Of a DNA stretch of 39,974 nucleotides, positions 16,526 through 24,477 are shown piece after piece. The first letter of the stretch is position 1; every line of letters begins with the position of its first letter. Source of the stretch: a virus. Both the position numbers and the translations under genes were made by a program. The notes under the pieces are model-generated. The model had not been told where the DNA came from, ran no database searches, and saw only the letters and a list, made by a program, of their open reading frames with translations. The stretch spans positions 1 through 39,974 of IMG/VR virus record IMGVR_UViG_3300021419_000042; one strand, 5' to 3'.

Positions 16526-17536
16526 TTATTCCGCGTCCTGAACAATCGCGCAGAGCGTGCTGTCAATCAGCGGAATGACCGGCAGCGGCGCCGATTGCGT
16601 CATGATGTACTCAACAGGTGGATCATCGCTGGCCCACATCTTGGGGAACATCGCCATAGGCTGATATCCTGCAGCACCATCGAGAATCGCGCCGTGCGCT
16701 CGAACACCGCCTGCACCCGAGCAGCCCATCACCACCTCATTCTCAGCGATGAAGGTTTGCTTGGCACCCTGATCATCGTGATAGAAGCCGTTGTAAACCC
16801 AGAGCTCAGGGCCTGAGCCACCGAAGCGGCCCTTGTAGCTGGCCAGCATCTGCGAGGGCTCCATGGCCAGCTTGGTATCACTGCCACGGCGATCATTGAT
16901 CAGATCCTTGACGCCATCGCTGGAAGCAAAATTCTTCCAGGAATTACGGCCAAAGATGATGTGCGTGCACGGCGCATCCAGCAGGGTGAACCAATCTTCA
17001 ATGTCACCCAGCGGATCCTTGGTTGATTCTGACCAGCGTGCAGCGCCGGTGAGAGCAACACTGTTATTGGCATTGCGGCCAAAGTCCACTTCAACCTCTG
17101 GATAATCCTCACCGGAGATCACCACCTTGCCGGTGCGCAGCAGCTGAGCGGCCATCCACTCTTTGCGGCGATTGATCTTCTGGCGCTGATCATCAAGGAT
17201 CGAAACCACAATGGCATTCTTGCGCTCCTGCGCAGTCAGAACACCACCTGGCGGCTCACCAGCGATGCGCTTGAGCACGCGCTCTGGATCCACAATATCC
17301 TTGGGCTTGACATAAGCCGGTTTCAGTTTCCGGCGCGTCGATCCGGCTTGCACGTTTGGCCGGCCAGACACCAGCGGCGAAACAAAAGGCGCCAGCTCGT
17401 ACTCATCGCTGAGCCGATCGAAGTCAATCTCACTGGTATCGAAATTGACCTCATTGGGAAAAAAGAGGTTCAAGAGAAAGGTGTCATGAGCAATCAAGCT
17501 CTTAAAGACACCCAGCATGGTAACAGTCTCTAACAT
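16526..17536 (-). CDS. Major capsid protein (lambda gpE family)
   Basis: The 336-residue protein belongs to the lambda gpE family. It shows PEYVK-like blocks in the form KPAYVKPKDIVDPERVLKRIAGE (about residues 74-96), the LTAQERKNAIVVSILDDQRQKINRR helix region, and the C-terminal strand YIMTQSAPLPVIPLIDSTLCA. It follows the gpD-like decoration gene in lambda order. It has HK97-like fold expectations by family. The gene is followed by a terminator, consistent with high-level production. The start ATG at 17536 is preceded by a purine-rich stretch. Confidence 0.92.
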   Translation of the reverse strand: MLETVTMLGVFKSLIAHDTFLLNLFFPNEVNFDTSEIDFDRLSDEYELAPFVSPLVSGRPNVQAGSTRRKLKPAYVKPKDIVDPERVLKRIAGEPPGGVLTAQERKNAIVVSILDDQRQKINRRKEWMAAQLLRTGKVVISGEDYPEVEVDFGRNANNSVALTGAARWSESTKDPLGDIEDWFTLLDAPCTHIIFGRNSWKNFASSDGVKDLINDRRGSDTKLAMEPSQMLASYKGRFGGSGPELWVYNGFYHDDQGAKQTFIAENEVVMGCSGAGGVRAHGAILDGAAGYQPMAMFPKMWASDDPPVEYIMTQSAPLPVIPLIDSTLCAIVQDAE

Positions 17537-17605
17537 TTTCAGTCTCCGTTTAAGTTTGAGAGATTAGATTTCCAGCCTACTTAATTCAGCCAGATGGAAG
17601 TGAAC

Positions 17606-17968
17606 TTAGTCCGGCGACACCAAAGTGAGTGGACTGTTATCGAAAGCTGCAGCTTGCATTGCAGCAGTGTAACCAGCATCCCACACAAGCAGATCCGCAT
17701 TGAGCGTGCCGCCTGTATAGAATTGGCAGGCCTTATCCCCGCCACTGGCATCCACGGCGTGCACCAGCACGCCAATGGGATTCTCTCGGCCATCCGAGGC
17801 ATCCTGATCAGCTGCAGCGAGTTTGCCGCTCGCTGTGATTCGGCCAAGCACCGTGTAGTCAGCCAGATCTTGGCCTGACACCAAAGTGCCGTTTTCTGTA
17901 ACTGGTGAGCCGCCAAGCACGATGGGATTGTGGCTTTGCGACTCTGTATCAGATGAAGCTAATACCAT
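17606..17968 (-). CDS. Head decoration protein (lambda gpD family)
   Basis: The 120-residue protein matches the gpD decoration family: SHNPIVLGGSPVTENGTLVSGQDLADYTVLGRI is typical of the N-terminal half, and the middle has NPIGVLVHAVDASGGDKACQFYTGG. gpD trimers cap the expanded capsid and stabilise it against internal DNA pressure. It sits between the protease/scaffold and the major capsid protein, as in lambda. It is followed by a gap of 69 bases to the capsid gene. Confidence 0.92.
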   Translation of the reverse strand: MVLASSDTESQSHNPIVLGGSPVTENGTLVSGQDLADYTVLGRITASGKLAAADQDASDGRENPIGVLVHAVDASGGDKACQFYTGGTLNADLLVWDAGYTAAMQAAAFDNSPLTLVSPD

Positions 17969-18036
17969 TTCGATCTCCAGTGATTTGATTAAGTGATTAG
18001 ATGATTAGGGTGAGAAGTCAGTTTGTGGTTCTGTTG

Positions 18037-18489
18037 TTATTGAGTCGCTAGAGCTTTGCCTGTCGCCTTCTGATAGCTGCTCATCAGATTGGAGACAGTA
18101 GAATCCTGCTCACCGGCCAGATCTGAATCAGCACCGATGCCAGGCTGCTCAGTTGCGCTCATGGCCTTATCCAGTGCCGCAGTCGCAGTAGCGCCTTGCG
18201 GCGCTTTGGCCAGCATGGACACGGCCTGATCCACAGTGAGATCAGTGTCATAGGCCAAATAACTAGCCAGCTCATGCCGGCCAACAGCTTCATCCGCGCC
18301 CAGGATCGAGGAGATGCGCTCACGCTCAGCGCTTCGCGCCTCGCTGGCCGATTGCTCACCAGCTGAAGCCGCTGGCTGAGCAGCAGCCTCGCTGCCTGGT
18401 GCTGCAGCTGCACTCGCCTGAGTCGTTGCAGTCGCCTGCTCAGCGTCATTACCCTCTGTTTTCGTTTGTTTCTCGGCAGGTTTTGCCAT
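18037..18489 (-). CDS. Nested scaffold protein (Nu3-like)
   Basis: An in-frame ATG at 18489 (Met314 of the protease gene) is preceded by GGAGG with 10 bases between. It would produce a 150-residue scaffold that shares its sequence with the C-terminal part of the protease. Lambda does the same with C and Nu3. The product is Ala/Gln/Glu-rich and predicted to be helical. Expression of the nested product is inferred from the ribosome site and from the lambda precedent. Confidence 0.7.
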   Translation of the reverse strand: MAKPAEKQTKTEGNDAEQATATTQASAAAAPGSEAAAQPAASAGEQSASEARSAERERISSILGADEAVGRHELASYLAYDTDLTVDQAVSMLAKAPQGATATAALDKAMSATEQPGIGADSDLAGEQDSTVSNLMSSYQKATGKALATQ

Positions 18490-19428
18490 AGTGGTTGATC
18501 CTCCAATAGAGATAATTGAACTGCCTTGCTCAGACAGATAGTTTGCAAAGACATCCACGGCGTCATTGCCGTTAATTAGCAGGTCGGCAATGCCAACATC
18601 GATTGCCTTTTGGCCCGTAAACACAGCGGCCTCCGTATCGAGCACCGCCTGCTTATCGATGCCAATAAAGTCAGCAACAAGCTCCGCGAAATCATCGCGC
18701 AGCTCATCGGTTTCAGCTTGGAATTTCTCGAGCACTTCATCAGGCAGATCCTCATAGGGATTACCGTCAACCTTGTGCTTTCCGGAATGGATCAGCGTCA
18801 CTTTGGTGCCGTTGCTATCCAGCCAGCCCTGGATAGACGTATGAGCCATGACAACGCCCACCGAGCCGGCCATGCCAGTTTCAGTGATAAATCGAACATC
18901 TGCCGCAGAGGCCAAAGCCATGGCCGCTGAGCAATTCATTTCATTGCAGGAGGCGGCAACCACTTTGCCGCTGTCTCTGGCGATATCTCGAATTGAACGC
19001 GCCGTATCAAAGCAGCCTGAGACTTCGCCGCCTGGCGAATCGAAATCCAACAGGATCCCTTGGACTGCAGCATCACCGGCAGCAATCTCCACATTAGCCA
19101 AGATCCCGTCATACCCTGTCATGCCACTGTAAGGCTCGAGTGAGCCGTACTTGTGCACCAGCGTGCCCTCAACAGGAATGATCGCTATGCCCTGATCCAC
19201 ATGGTAGGGCTTGCGAGATCTCGAGGCCCCGCGATCAGTCAGCTCGGATCCAGCTTGAAAATCAGCAATCTCAGCAGCCGAATCAATCAGCTCGATACCA
19301 TCGCGCAGCTCAGCAATGCCCAGACGATCTTTCAGCGCACTGAAAAACGTCCTGGCATAACCAGGCTCAAGCAACAAAGGCCGATTCAAGACTCTGGATG
19401 CAATGTGATGCAGTGCTTTTTTGCTCAT
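18037..19428 (-). CDS. S49 capsid maturation protease with C-terminal scaffold (gpC/Nu3-like)
   Basis: The 463-residue protein is the lambda gpC type. Residues about 80-300 are an S49 (SppA-like) protease domain with the nucleophile at Ser167 (CNEMNCSAAMALASAAD) and the general base in SGKHKVDG (probably Lys219). Residues 314-463 are Ala/Gln/Ser-rich and helical, typical of a Nu3-like scaffold. An internal GGAGG ribosome site lies 10 bases before the in-frame ATG of Met314, so a shorter scaffold is probably made separately. The protease cleaves scaffold and portal during head maturation. The gene begins 20 bases after the portal stop. Confidence 0.92.
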   Translation of the reverse strand: MSKKALHHIASRVLNRPLLLEPGYARTFFSALKDRLGIAELRDGIELIDSAAEIADFQAGSELTDRGASRSRKPYHVDQGIAIIPVEGTLVHKYGSLEPYSGMTGYDGILANVEIAAGDAAVQGILLDFDSPGGEVSGCFDTARSIRDIARDSGKVVAASCNEMNCSAAMALASAADVRFITETGMAGSVGVVMAHTSIQGWLDSNGTKVTLIHSGKHKVDGNPYEDLPDEVLEKFQAETDELRDDFAELVADFIGIDKQAVLDTEAAVFTGQKAIDVGIADLLINGNDAVDVFANYLSEQGSSIISIGGSTTMAKPAEKQTKTEGNDAEQATATTQASAAAAPGSEAAAQPAASAGEQSASEARSAERERISSILGADEAVGRHELASYLAYDTDLTVDQAVSMLAKAPQGATATAALDKAMSATEQPGIGADSDLAGEQDSTVSNLMSSYQKATGKALATQ

Positions 19429-19448
19429 TCCGATTTTCCTGCTTTTGA

Positions 19449-21047
19449 TTAGGATTGATTCGCGGCGCCGGCATCCGGATCCGCGTCACTGTCTGGTGCA
19501 AGTGTTTGCGTTGCTGCCCAGCTGGCTGGAGGCAGGCCCTTATCCTTGCGCTCCTGCATTTCACGCACTTGCTGCTGGAATACTTCTTGATAGTCCTCAC
19601 CGAGCAGCGCACATTCTTTCTCATAGGTGGACAAACCAGACTCAATGCGCAGCACTGCCTCTTTGACCTCCTTGAGGCCATCAATGGCGATGCGGCCAGA
19701 GCCAATCCATTCGGCGTGCCCCCAGGCGGCTTTGGCTTCATAGAAGCCCTTGGCGCCCCTGGGCAAGCGAATCCAACCACGATCAATGACCTCCTCTAAC
19801 CAGAGCAGGTAAATCATGCTGGCGTAACGACTGGCGATTACTTTTCTGGCGCCCATGAAATAGCGCCAGCTCTCCATGATGGAGGCACGCGCTGAGCTGT
19901 AATTGGTTTTGCTGTAGTCTCTGGCCAGCTGCTCATAGCTGACACCGAGGCCTGCAGCCATGTATCGAAGTATCGCAGCCTCGAGATCTGCAAAGCCGTT
20001 ATCTGCATTGCTGCTTGTTGTCAGGTTCAAGTGCTCACCTGGAACCAGGTGCGGGATCTTGACGCCATTCATGCGCACATTCGAGGCATCCTTAAACTCA
20101 GTAAGAACTGACAAATAGGACTGCAATTTCTCTGTGCCAGATTCACCGCCAATGATTTCAAACGCAGCCTCTGGCCCGAGCTCAGTCTCGATAGTGGCGG
20201 CATACATAGCGTTCACGATGGCGTTCTGCAACTTGGTTTGCTGCAGCTTGCCCAGCATGTGGCATTGCTCGAGCACGCTCAGGAATTTATTAGCGCCTCG
20301 AGTCTGACCATCTTGAGTAGGCTCAAACACATGCAGAAACTGCTGCCGGCCCCAGGCTGTCTCGCGGCGCACTTCTTTGAATTCAGATCCAAAGCCATCG
20401 CCCAAGCCAATACCAGGGCCCACGCCATTGCGCACAAAATAAGACACCGCCGCACCGTATTGATCATGACGAATACCGCCACGGATCTGACCGGCAGTAA
20501 TATGCTCAGGCGGCGTACAAACGCGATGCGAGGAAATAGATTTGATGGCTGTGCGCAGCGCGTTCTCTGGGCGATCAGTCACCCATTCAGCAGTCGCCAT
20601 GATCTCCCCGTGCGTCACATGATTAGCAACACCCTCGCGGATCTGCATGGTAAAGGTGCGCTTGCGCTCTGCGTCGAGCCAGTTACCGCCTGGATCCTCA
20701 GCTGTCTCGAGCCAAATGGCCTCGATATCCTTGGCTAGTGCTCGGCCATCATCTTCGCTGATACCGAGGCGCTGATAGCGCGGCTTTGCTGACAGCCTGA
20801 ACGCATGGCCCACGATGTTATCCACATGCAGCTGCACGCCACCACGCGCCATGCCGTGATTGCGCACAACATCATCAGCCCTGGCATTGCCACGCTCAAG
20901 CGAAGGCAGCAAAGCAGCATCTGCAGACTTCGCTGGCGCACGCCAGTTACCCAGCTGACCACCAAAGCCCTCACCAGCACCGCTGTAGGATCCTTGGCGA
21001 GTCAGAGGCCTGCCGGCAGTGTCAACAATTCTAATTGCCTCAGTCAC
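19449..21047 (-). CDS. Portal protein (lambda gpB family)
   Basis: The 532-residue protein matches the lambda portal family. It carries ARADDVVRNHGMARGGVQLHVDNIVGHAFRLS near the N-terminus, and the C-terminal third has the family signature GLGVSYEQLARDYSKTNYSSARAS. Twelve copies form the DNA channel at one capsid vertex and anchor packaging terminase and connectors. The start ATG overlaps the gpW stop by one base, so translation is probably coupled. The C-terminal region is helical and acidic. Confidence 0.95.
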   Translation of the reverse strand: MTEAIRIVDTAGRPLTRQGSYSGAGEGFGGQLGNWRAPAKSADAALLPSLERGNARADDVVRNHGMARGGVQLHVDNIVGHAFRLSAKPRYQRLGISEDDGRALAKDIEAIWLETAEDPGGNWLDAERKRTFTMQIREGVANHVTHGEIMATAEWVTDRPENALRTAIKSISSHRVCTPPEHITAGQIRGGIRHDQYGAAVSYFVRNGVGPGIGLGDGFGSEFKEVRRETAWGRQQFLHVFEPTQDGQTRGANKFLSVLEQCHMLGKLQQTKLQNAIVNAMYAATIETELGPEAAFEIIGGESGTEKLQSYLSVLTEFKDASNVRMNGVKIPHLVPGEHLNLTTSSNADNGFADLEAAILRYMAAGLGVSYEQLARDYSKTNYSSARASIMESWRYFMGARKVIASRYASMIYLLWLEEVIDRGWIRLPRGAKGFYEAKAAWGHAEWIGSGRIAIDGLKEVKEAVLRIESGLSTYEKECALLGEDYQEVFQQQVREMQERKDKGLPPASWAATQTLAPDSDADPDAGAANQS

Positions 21048-21253
21048 TACGCAACTCCCATAGGGCGACTTCTCTTTGCCGCGTTTGTACCGAGCTCGAT
21101 CTCGAGACTCTCGATATACGCACGCAGCGCAGGGCGCTCAGCCTGGCTGTACTTGGTAGTGACACCATCAGTAGTCACTTCCACAACAGATCTGCCGGTC
21201 AGCAATTTGTGATAAGCCGATTTGGCCTCATCAAGCTCTGTTTGCGTTGCCAT
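21047..21253 (-). CDS. Head-tail connector gpW
   Basis: The 68-residue protein is a gpW-family connector: helices around residues 4-18 (QTELDEAKSAYHKLLTG) and 40-55 (RPALRAYIESLEIELG) flank a short strand. gpW binds the portal and is needed before gpFII and the tail attach. It sits between TerL and portal, exactly as in lambda. Confidence 0.92.
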   Translation of the reverse strand: MATQTELDEAKSAYHKLLTGRSVVEVTTDGVTTKYSQAERPALRAYIESLEIELGTNAAKRSRPMGVA

Positions 21254-21268
21254 AAATTAATTCCACTG

Positions 21269-23338
21269 TCAGCCGTTCAATCGGCGTGCTAACTCAGCCA
21301 TCGATACCGATTCAGGCTTAGACTCTGAGGCCTCTTGCGCCTCGGCCTTCTCAACCGTGAACAGATCAGATTGTTTGATTTTCTGCTCGAGCAGATCCCA
21401 ATCACCTGGTTGCAGCAGGTGCACTCTCTTGGCTCTCGCCGCGTGCAGCGCGTACACTTCGCAATCCCAGGCCTCAACCGCCTGGCCAGATCGCTGCTGC
21501 CAAACCTTCTTATTCCTTACCGTCCTGTGCGGCGCCTTAACCTCGCCTGTCATCTGATCGAAGTAGTCAGCGCGAACATCTTTATAGATGTGATGCCGGC
21601 CAGGGCCTTCGCCTTCCAGTTTCAGATGACCGGCAAGCCAGTCTTTGGCTTTGTTTGTTCCTACTGAATAAACCTTCAAGCCAAAGCGATCAGCCTTTGA
21701 CTGCCGTTTGGGATTGTGGTGATCCACACTCTTTGCCCGTGGCGTCGAGAAGATTTCCGGATCCTGCTGCGAGGATGAGCCCTTGATGGCCATGACCGTT
21801 ACATGCCGGTACTTCTTGGCCATCTTGCGCACCCAATCATAGACAGCCGCATTGGTGGTACCGTCCGAGGAATCGATCGACACCGCCGAGGCAAAGATCG
21901 ATGCGCCGCTGGCGTGCTCAGAGGCGCCAAATGTCACTCGCTCGAGATCCTGCCAAACCGGATCTGTGCGATCTACAATGTCATGCGCCGCATGGAGCTC
22001 AACCCACAAAGCTCCCCAGCTCTCCTCACCGCGCCCCCAGGCACGTTTAACCACTGAGAATCGCGCAGGATTCTGCTGCACATCGATGCCAACGGTCATG
22101 AGCAAGCCGCCTGTCGGCACGAAGTTTTCCGGATAATCCAGTGCCTTCGCTTTCAGCTGCTCAGCAGTGGCGTTATCACTCTCATACTCATAGGGCCTTG
22201 CCAGCTTGGAATTCCGAAACACTATGCGCTCTGTTTCATCGCCCCCCGCTGCCTCGTACTCCGCGCTGAGGTAATCCATGACCAGATCTTCAACACCAGA
22301 TCCAGGCAAACAACTATAGAGCTCCGATAACTCCATGAAGCCAGCAACACCGTGAAACTCAGCCTGCGCAACCCAGCCTGAATTTGGATCACCTTCTGCT
22401 CGAGCGGTGAGCACGGTATCGAGGATGTTCTTTTTGCGCTGGTAATCATCCCATGCGCTGCCGCACTCCGGACACGCATAGATAGCTGTCTCAGGCAACG
22501 CTGTGCCATAGATCTCATGTGACTTACCATCATCACGATCCATCCACTTCACGTTTTCCCAATCCAGAACGTGCTTGGCGCCACAATCGTGGCACGCGAT
22601 CGGCAGCACGCGCTTATCTGATCGCTTTAGGTGATCCTCAACTTTGGACATTCCTGCCACTGAGGGAGTACCGCCCAATACGCGCTTCACATTCTTGATG
22701 CGCTTGGTGCGCTCCCACAGCAGCTTGATGGAGTCGCCCTGCTTTTTCAGATCATCAGTGGCATCATCTGGCTCCTCAACCACAACGATCCGAGCCGGCG
22801 TAGATTTCACTGCGCTAATCGAGCGCGATCCAACCAGCTTGAGAAAGCCATCGGGGAATTTCTTGAATAAAGTGCTGTTACCACTCGAGCGAGATTTGCT
22901 CACATCGATGAGGGCGCTGATCGCCGGCGTAGCTGTAACGCTCGGCACAAACTTCTCATCATTGAATTCTTTGGCCGCACCCTCTTTGGCAAACATGGCA
23001 ATCATTGGGCTTGCCTTCAACTCGATCAGCTTGAATAGCCAACCGATGAGGCCATAAGTCCAGCCGAGCTGCGCCGCCTTCATCAGGACAATCTCTGGAA
23101 TATCCGGATCATCCAGCGAGTCATAGATGCCATACATATAGGGCACAAACTGCAAACGGTACAGACCGTTAATCTCGCCGCTCTCTGCTGGCAAATAGTA
23201 GTTATCCTCAACCCAATCCGTGGTCGGCGGGACTGGTTTAGGAATCAGCTCAGTCTGTATTCCCTTCAAGACGTTTAGAAAGTTTGAGTGCACGATCTCC
23301 AGCGAGTCCGAGGGCAACTCGTATGGGTTCGATAACAT
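21269..23338 (-). CDS. Large terminase subunit (lambda gpA family)
   Basis: About 689 residues of the GpA family. The Walker A-like element is KAAQLGWTYGLIGW (about residues 87-100), Walker B is IVVVEEPDD (about 185-193), and a Cys4 zinc element (CHDCG and later CPECG) lies near 250-300. The C-terminal nuclease half ends in basic motifs. It cuts cos DNA and drives packaging. Three starts are possible (TTG 23350, ATG 23344, ATG 23338); the last has GAGG 6 bases upstream and is chosen. It overlaps the small subunit gene by about 90 bases. Confidence 0.93.
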   Translation of the reverse strand: MLSNPYELPSDSLEIVHSNFLNVLKGIQTELIPKPVPPTTDWVEDNYYLPAESGEINGLYRLQFVPYMYGIYDSLDDPDIPEIVLMKAAQLGWTYGLIGWLFKLIELKASPMIAMFAKEGAAKEFNDEKFVPSVTATPAISALIDVSKSRSSGNSTLFKKFPDGFLKLVGSRSISAVKSTPARIVVVEEPDDATDDLKKQGDSIKLLWERTKRIKNVKRVLGGTPSVAGMSKVEDHLKRSDKRVLPIACHDCGAKHVLDWENVKWMDRDDGKSHEIYGTALPETAIYACPECGSAWDDYQRKKNILDTVLTARAEGDPNSGWVAQAEFHGVAGFMELSELYSCLPGSGVEDLVMDYLSAEYEAAGGDETERIVFRNSKLARPYEYESDNATAEQLKAKALDYPENFVPTGGLLMTVGIDVQQNPARFSVVKRAWGRGEESWGALWVELHAAHDIVDRTDPVWQDLERVTFGASEHASGASIFASAVSIDSSDGTTNAAVYDWVRKMAKKYRHVTVMAIKGSSSQQDPEIFSTPRAKSVDHHNPKRQSKADRFGLKVYSVGTNKAKDWLAGHLKLEGEGPGRHHIYKDVRADYFDQMTGEVKAPHRTVRNKKVWQQRSGQAVEAWDCEVYALHAARAKRVHLLQPGDWDLLEQKIKQSDLFTVEKAEAQEASESKPESVSMAELARRLNG

Positions 23339-23768
23339 CACCATCCTCAATCTTGATTCCGTGTTTAACCTGCAGGCTCTCCTGGATCTCTATACCAACT
23401 CTGTTAAATTCACTGGCAACCAGCCTGGGCAGCTCATTAATGATGAGCAGTGCATCATCGAGCTGCAGCAGCTTGCCAGCTTCGCGCAGGCGTGATTGCT
23501 GCTTGGTCGCCGTGTTTTCCTTTGACTCAGCAATCCGCGCCTCAGTGAGCTCGGCCTGCTTATCACCTGACCTGCCGGAGGCTTCTTTGCGTAGCTGATC
23601 GCAGTATTGGGAAAGCCAGGTGCGGTAGCTGCCGCCCTTGGTCAAGTGACCTTTGCGCAGGTGCGCGGAAATCGCCGGCTGTGAGGTGCCAACCAGAACG
23701 GCAAACCGCTCCTGATTGGCGCGTGCAGCAAGATTGAGAGTTTTCAGCTCACCATCGCTGCTCACCAC
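23250..23768 (-). CDS. Small terminase subunit
   Basis: The 172-residue protein has an N-terminal helix-turn-helix (ANQERFAVLVGTSQPAISAHLRKGHL, about residues 17-42) followed by a coiled-coil, highly charged helix (KQAELTEARIAESKENTATKQQSRLREAGKL), the layout of small terminase subunits that bind cos and multimerise. AGGAG lies 4 bases before the GTG at 23768 and 7 before a second GTG at 23765, either of which may start translation. The 3' end overlaps TerL. It belongs to the group near DUF1441-type small terminases; lambda Nu1 is only distantly similar. Confidence 0.85.
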   Translation of the reverse strand: MVSSDGELKTLNLAARANQERFAVLVGTSQPAISAHLRKGHLTKGGSYRTWLSQYCDQLRKEASGRSGDKQAELTEARIAESKENTATKQQSRLREAGKLLQLDDALLIINELPRLVASEFNRVGIEIQESLQVKHGIKIEDGDVIEPIRVALGLAGDRALKLSKRLEGNTD

Positions 23769-23769
23769 T

Positions 23770-23850
23770 TCACTCCTGTATAAATATAACCCCCTATAGG
23801 GCTACGAAACTGGCCAAAAACTGCGTGCTCACGCCCCGTATGTGGGGAGA
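23770..23850. other. Candidate cos/packaging region
   Basis: The gap upstream of the small terminase gene lies between the lysis-type genes and the terminase, where lambda has cos. It holds a perfect 10-bp palindrome CCCTATAGGG (23792-23801), an AT-rich flank TAAATATAAC (23781-23790), and CCCC/GGGG arms around 23834-23847. No cos sequence can be confirmed by eye; the region also carries the ribosome site of the terminase gene. Confidence 0.3.
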
Positions 23851-24131
23851 GTCTGGGAAGTACCTTTTTTTGATCGATGCCGAGAAATCAGGCGGCGATA
23901 CCCCGCCATGTCTGCGTATTCTCTACTGATCCGCTTATACTCATGCCCCAGCCCCTTGGCTATAGCCCTGAGCGATGCCTGAACAAACTCATCAAAGGTT
24001 TTGAAATCATCCACTGAGAGCTCAGCAGATTCTGTTGCGGTTGCTGGCGCAACCAGACACCCAGGGCTAGCCGCAACCATCGAAACCGAGGCAGCTGCAA
24101 GAGCGGCCTTGAGGAACTGACGTCTTTTCAA
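23829..24131 (-). CDS. Tat-like leader protein with portal-like segment
   Basis: The 100-residue protein starts KRRQFLKAALAAASVSMVAASP, a twin-arginine-like signal with a hydrophobic core. After it, residues about 47-80 (FDEFVQASLRAIAKGLGHEYKRISREYADMAGYRRL) resemble the helix-loop segment of lambda-family portals (compare GLGVSYEQLARDY in this phage's own portal). This may be coincidence or a portal-derived fragment. A Cys at position 25 follows a weak lipobox-like stretch. Its ATG overlaps the upstream stop in ATGA. Export or a lysis-related role is inferred from position in the cassette; the true function is unknown. Confidence 0.65.
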   Translation of the reverse strand: MKRRQFLKAALAAASVSMVAASPGCLVAPATATESAELSVDDFKTFDEFVQASLRAIAKGLGHEYKRISREYADMAGYRRLISRHRSKKGTSQTLPTYGA

Positions 24132-24406
24132 TGCGCAGACTCCTCAGCCTGTTTCTGCCATTCCTCGTAGGCATCACACACATTGACCAGCTGCTCAGTC
24201 TCAGTAGCCGCACTGGCTGTTGAGCGAATCGCCGTGCGTGCCATCGCGTATTCTTCGCTGCAATACTTATCGAGATTGCGCTGCTGCGCTGCAGTGAAAT
24301 CCCCAAACTGGTAGCCATCCTCAAGCGCCTGCTTGAATTCCTGACTGCAACCAGCAACAAGCGCCGCCACACACACCAGCAACGTGGTAAAGATCAGTTT
24401 TCGCAT
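24128..24406 (-). CDS. Small lipoprotein of the lysis-type cassette
   Basis: A 92-residue lipoprotein. The start at 24406 is set by GGAGG 5 bases upstream; a longer reading frame upstream has no ribosome site. Residues 1-20 form a signal peptide with lipobox LVAGC, so the mature protein begins at Cys20 and is lipid-anchored, probably in the outer membrane. The mature part is helical with three more Cys residues and no Pro-rich stretch, unlike typical Rz1 o-spanins. It follows the lipase gene and is coupled to the next gene (ATGA). A spanin-like or inhibitor role is possible but not shown. Confidence 0.78.
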   Translation of the reverse strand: MRKLIFTTLLVCVAALVAGCSQEFKQALEDGYQFGDFTAAQQRNLDKYCSEEYAMARTAIRSTASAATETEQLVNVCDAYEEWQKQAEESAH

Positions 24407-24423
24407 ATCATCCTCCGGCCTGC

Positions 24424-24456
24424 CCCTCACCTGGCTGCACTGCAACCAGATGAGGG
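24424..24456 (-). other. Hairpin upstream of the lipoprotein gene
   Basis: CCCTCA (24424-24429) pairs with TGAGGG (24451-24456), and CTGG (24431-24434) with CCAG (24446-24449), with one mismatch between. It sits in the 71-base gap between the lipase stop and the lipoprotein start. There is no T-tract, so it is more likely an RNA structure or processing site than a terminator. Confidence 0.4.
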
Positions 24457-24477
24457 CGCCTGCTCTCTTTAGTGGAA

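Noticed and set aside
23829-24131. A broken second portal gene.
   Set aside because: The phage has a full portal, and the segment is only about 35 residues with an unrelated leader and an intact frame.
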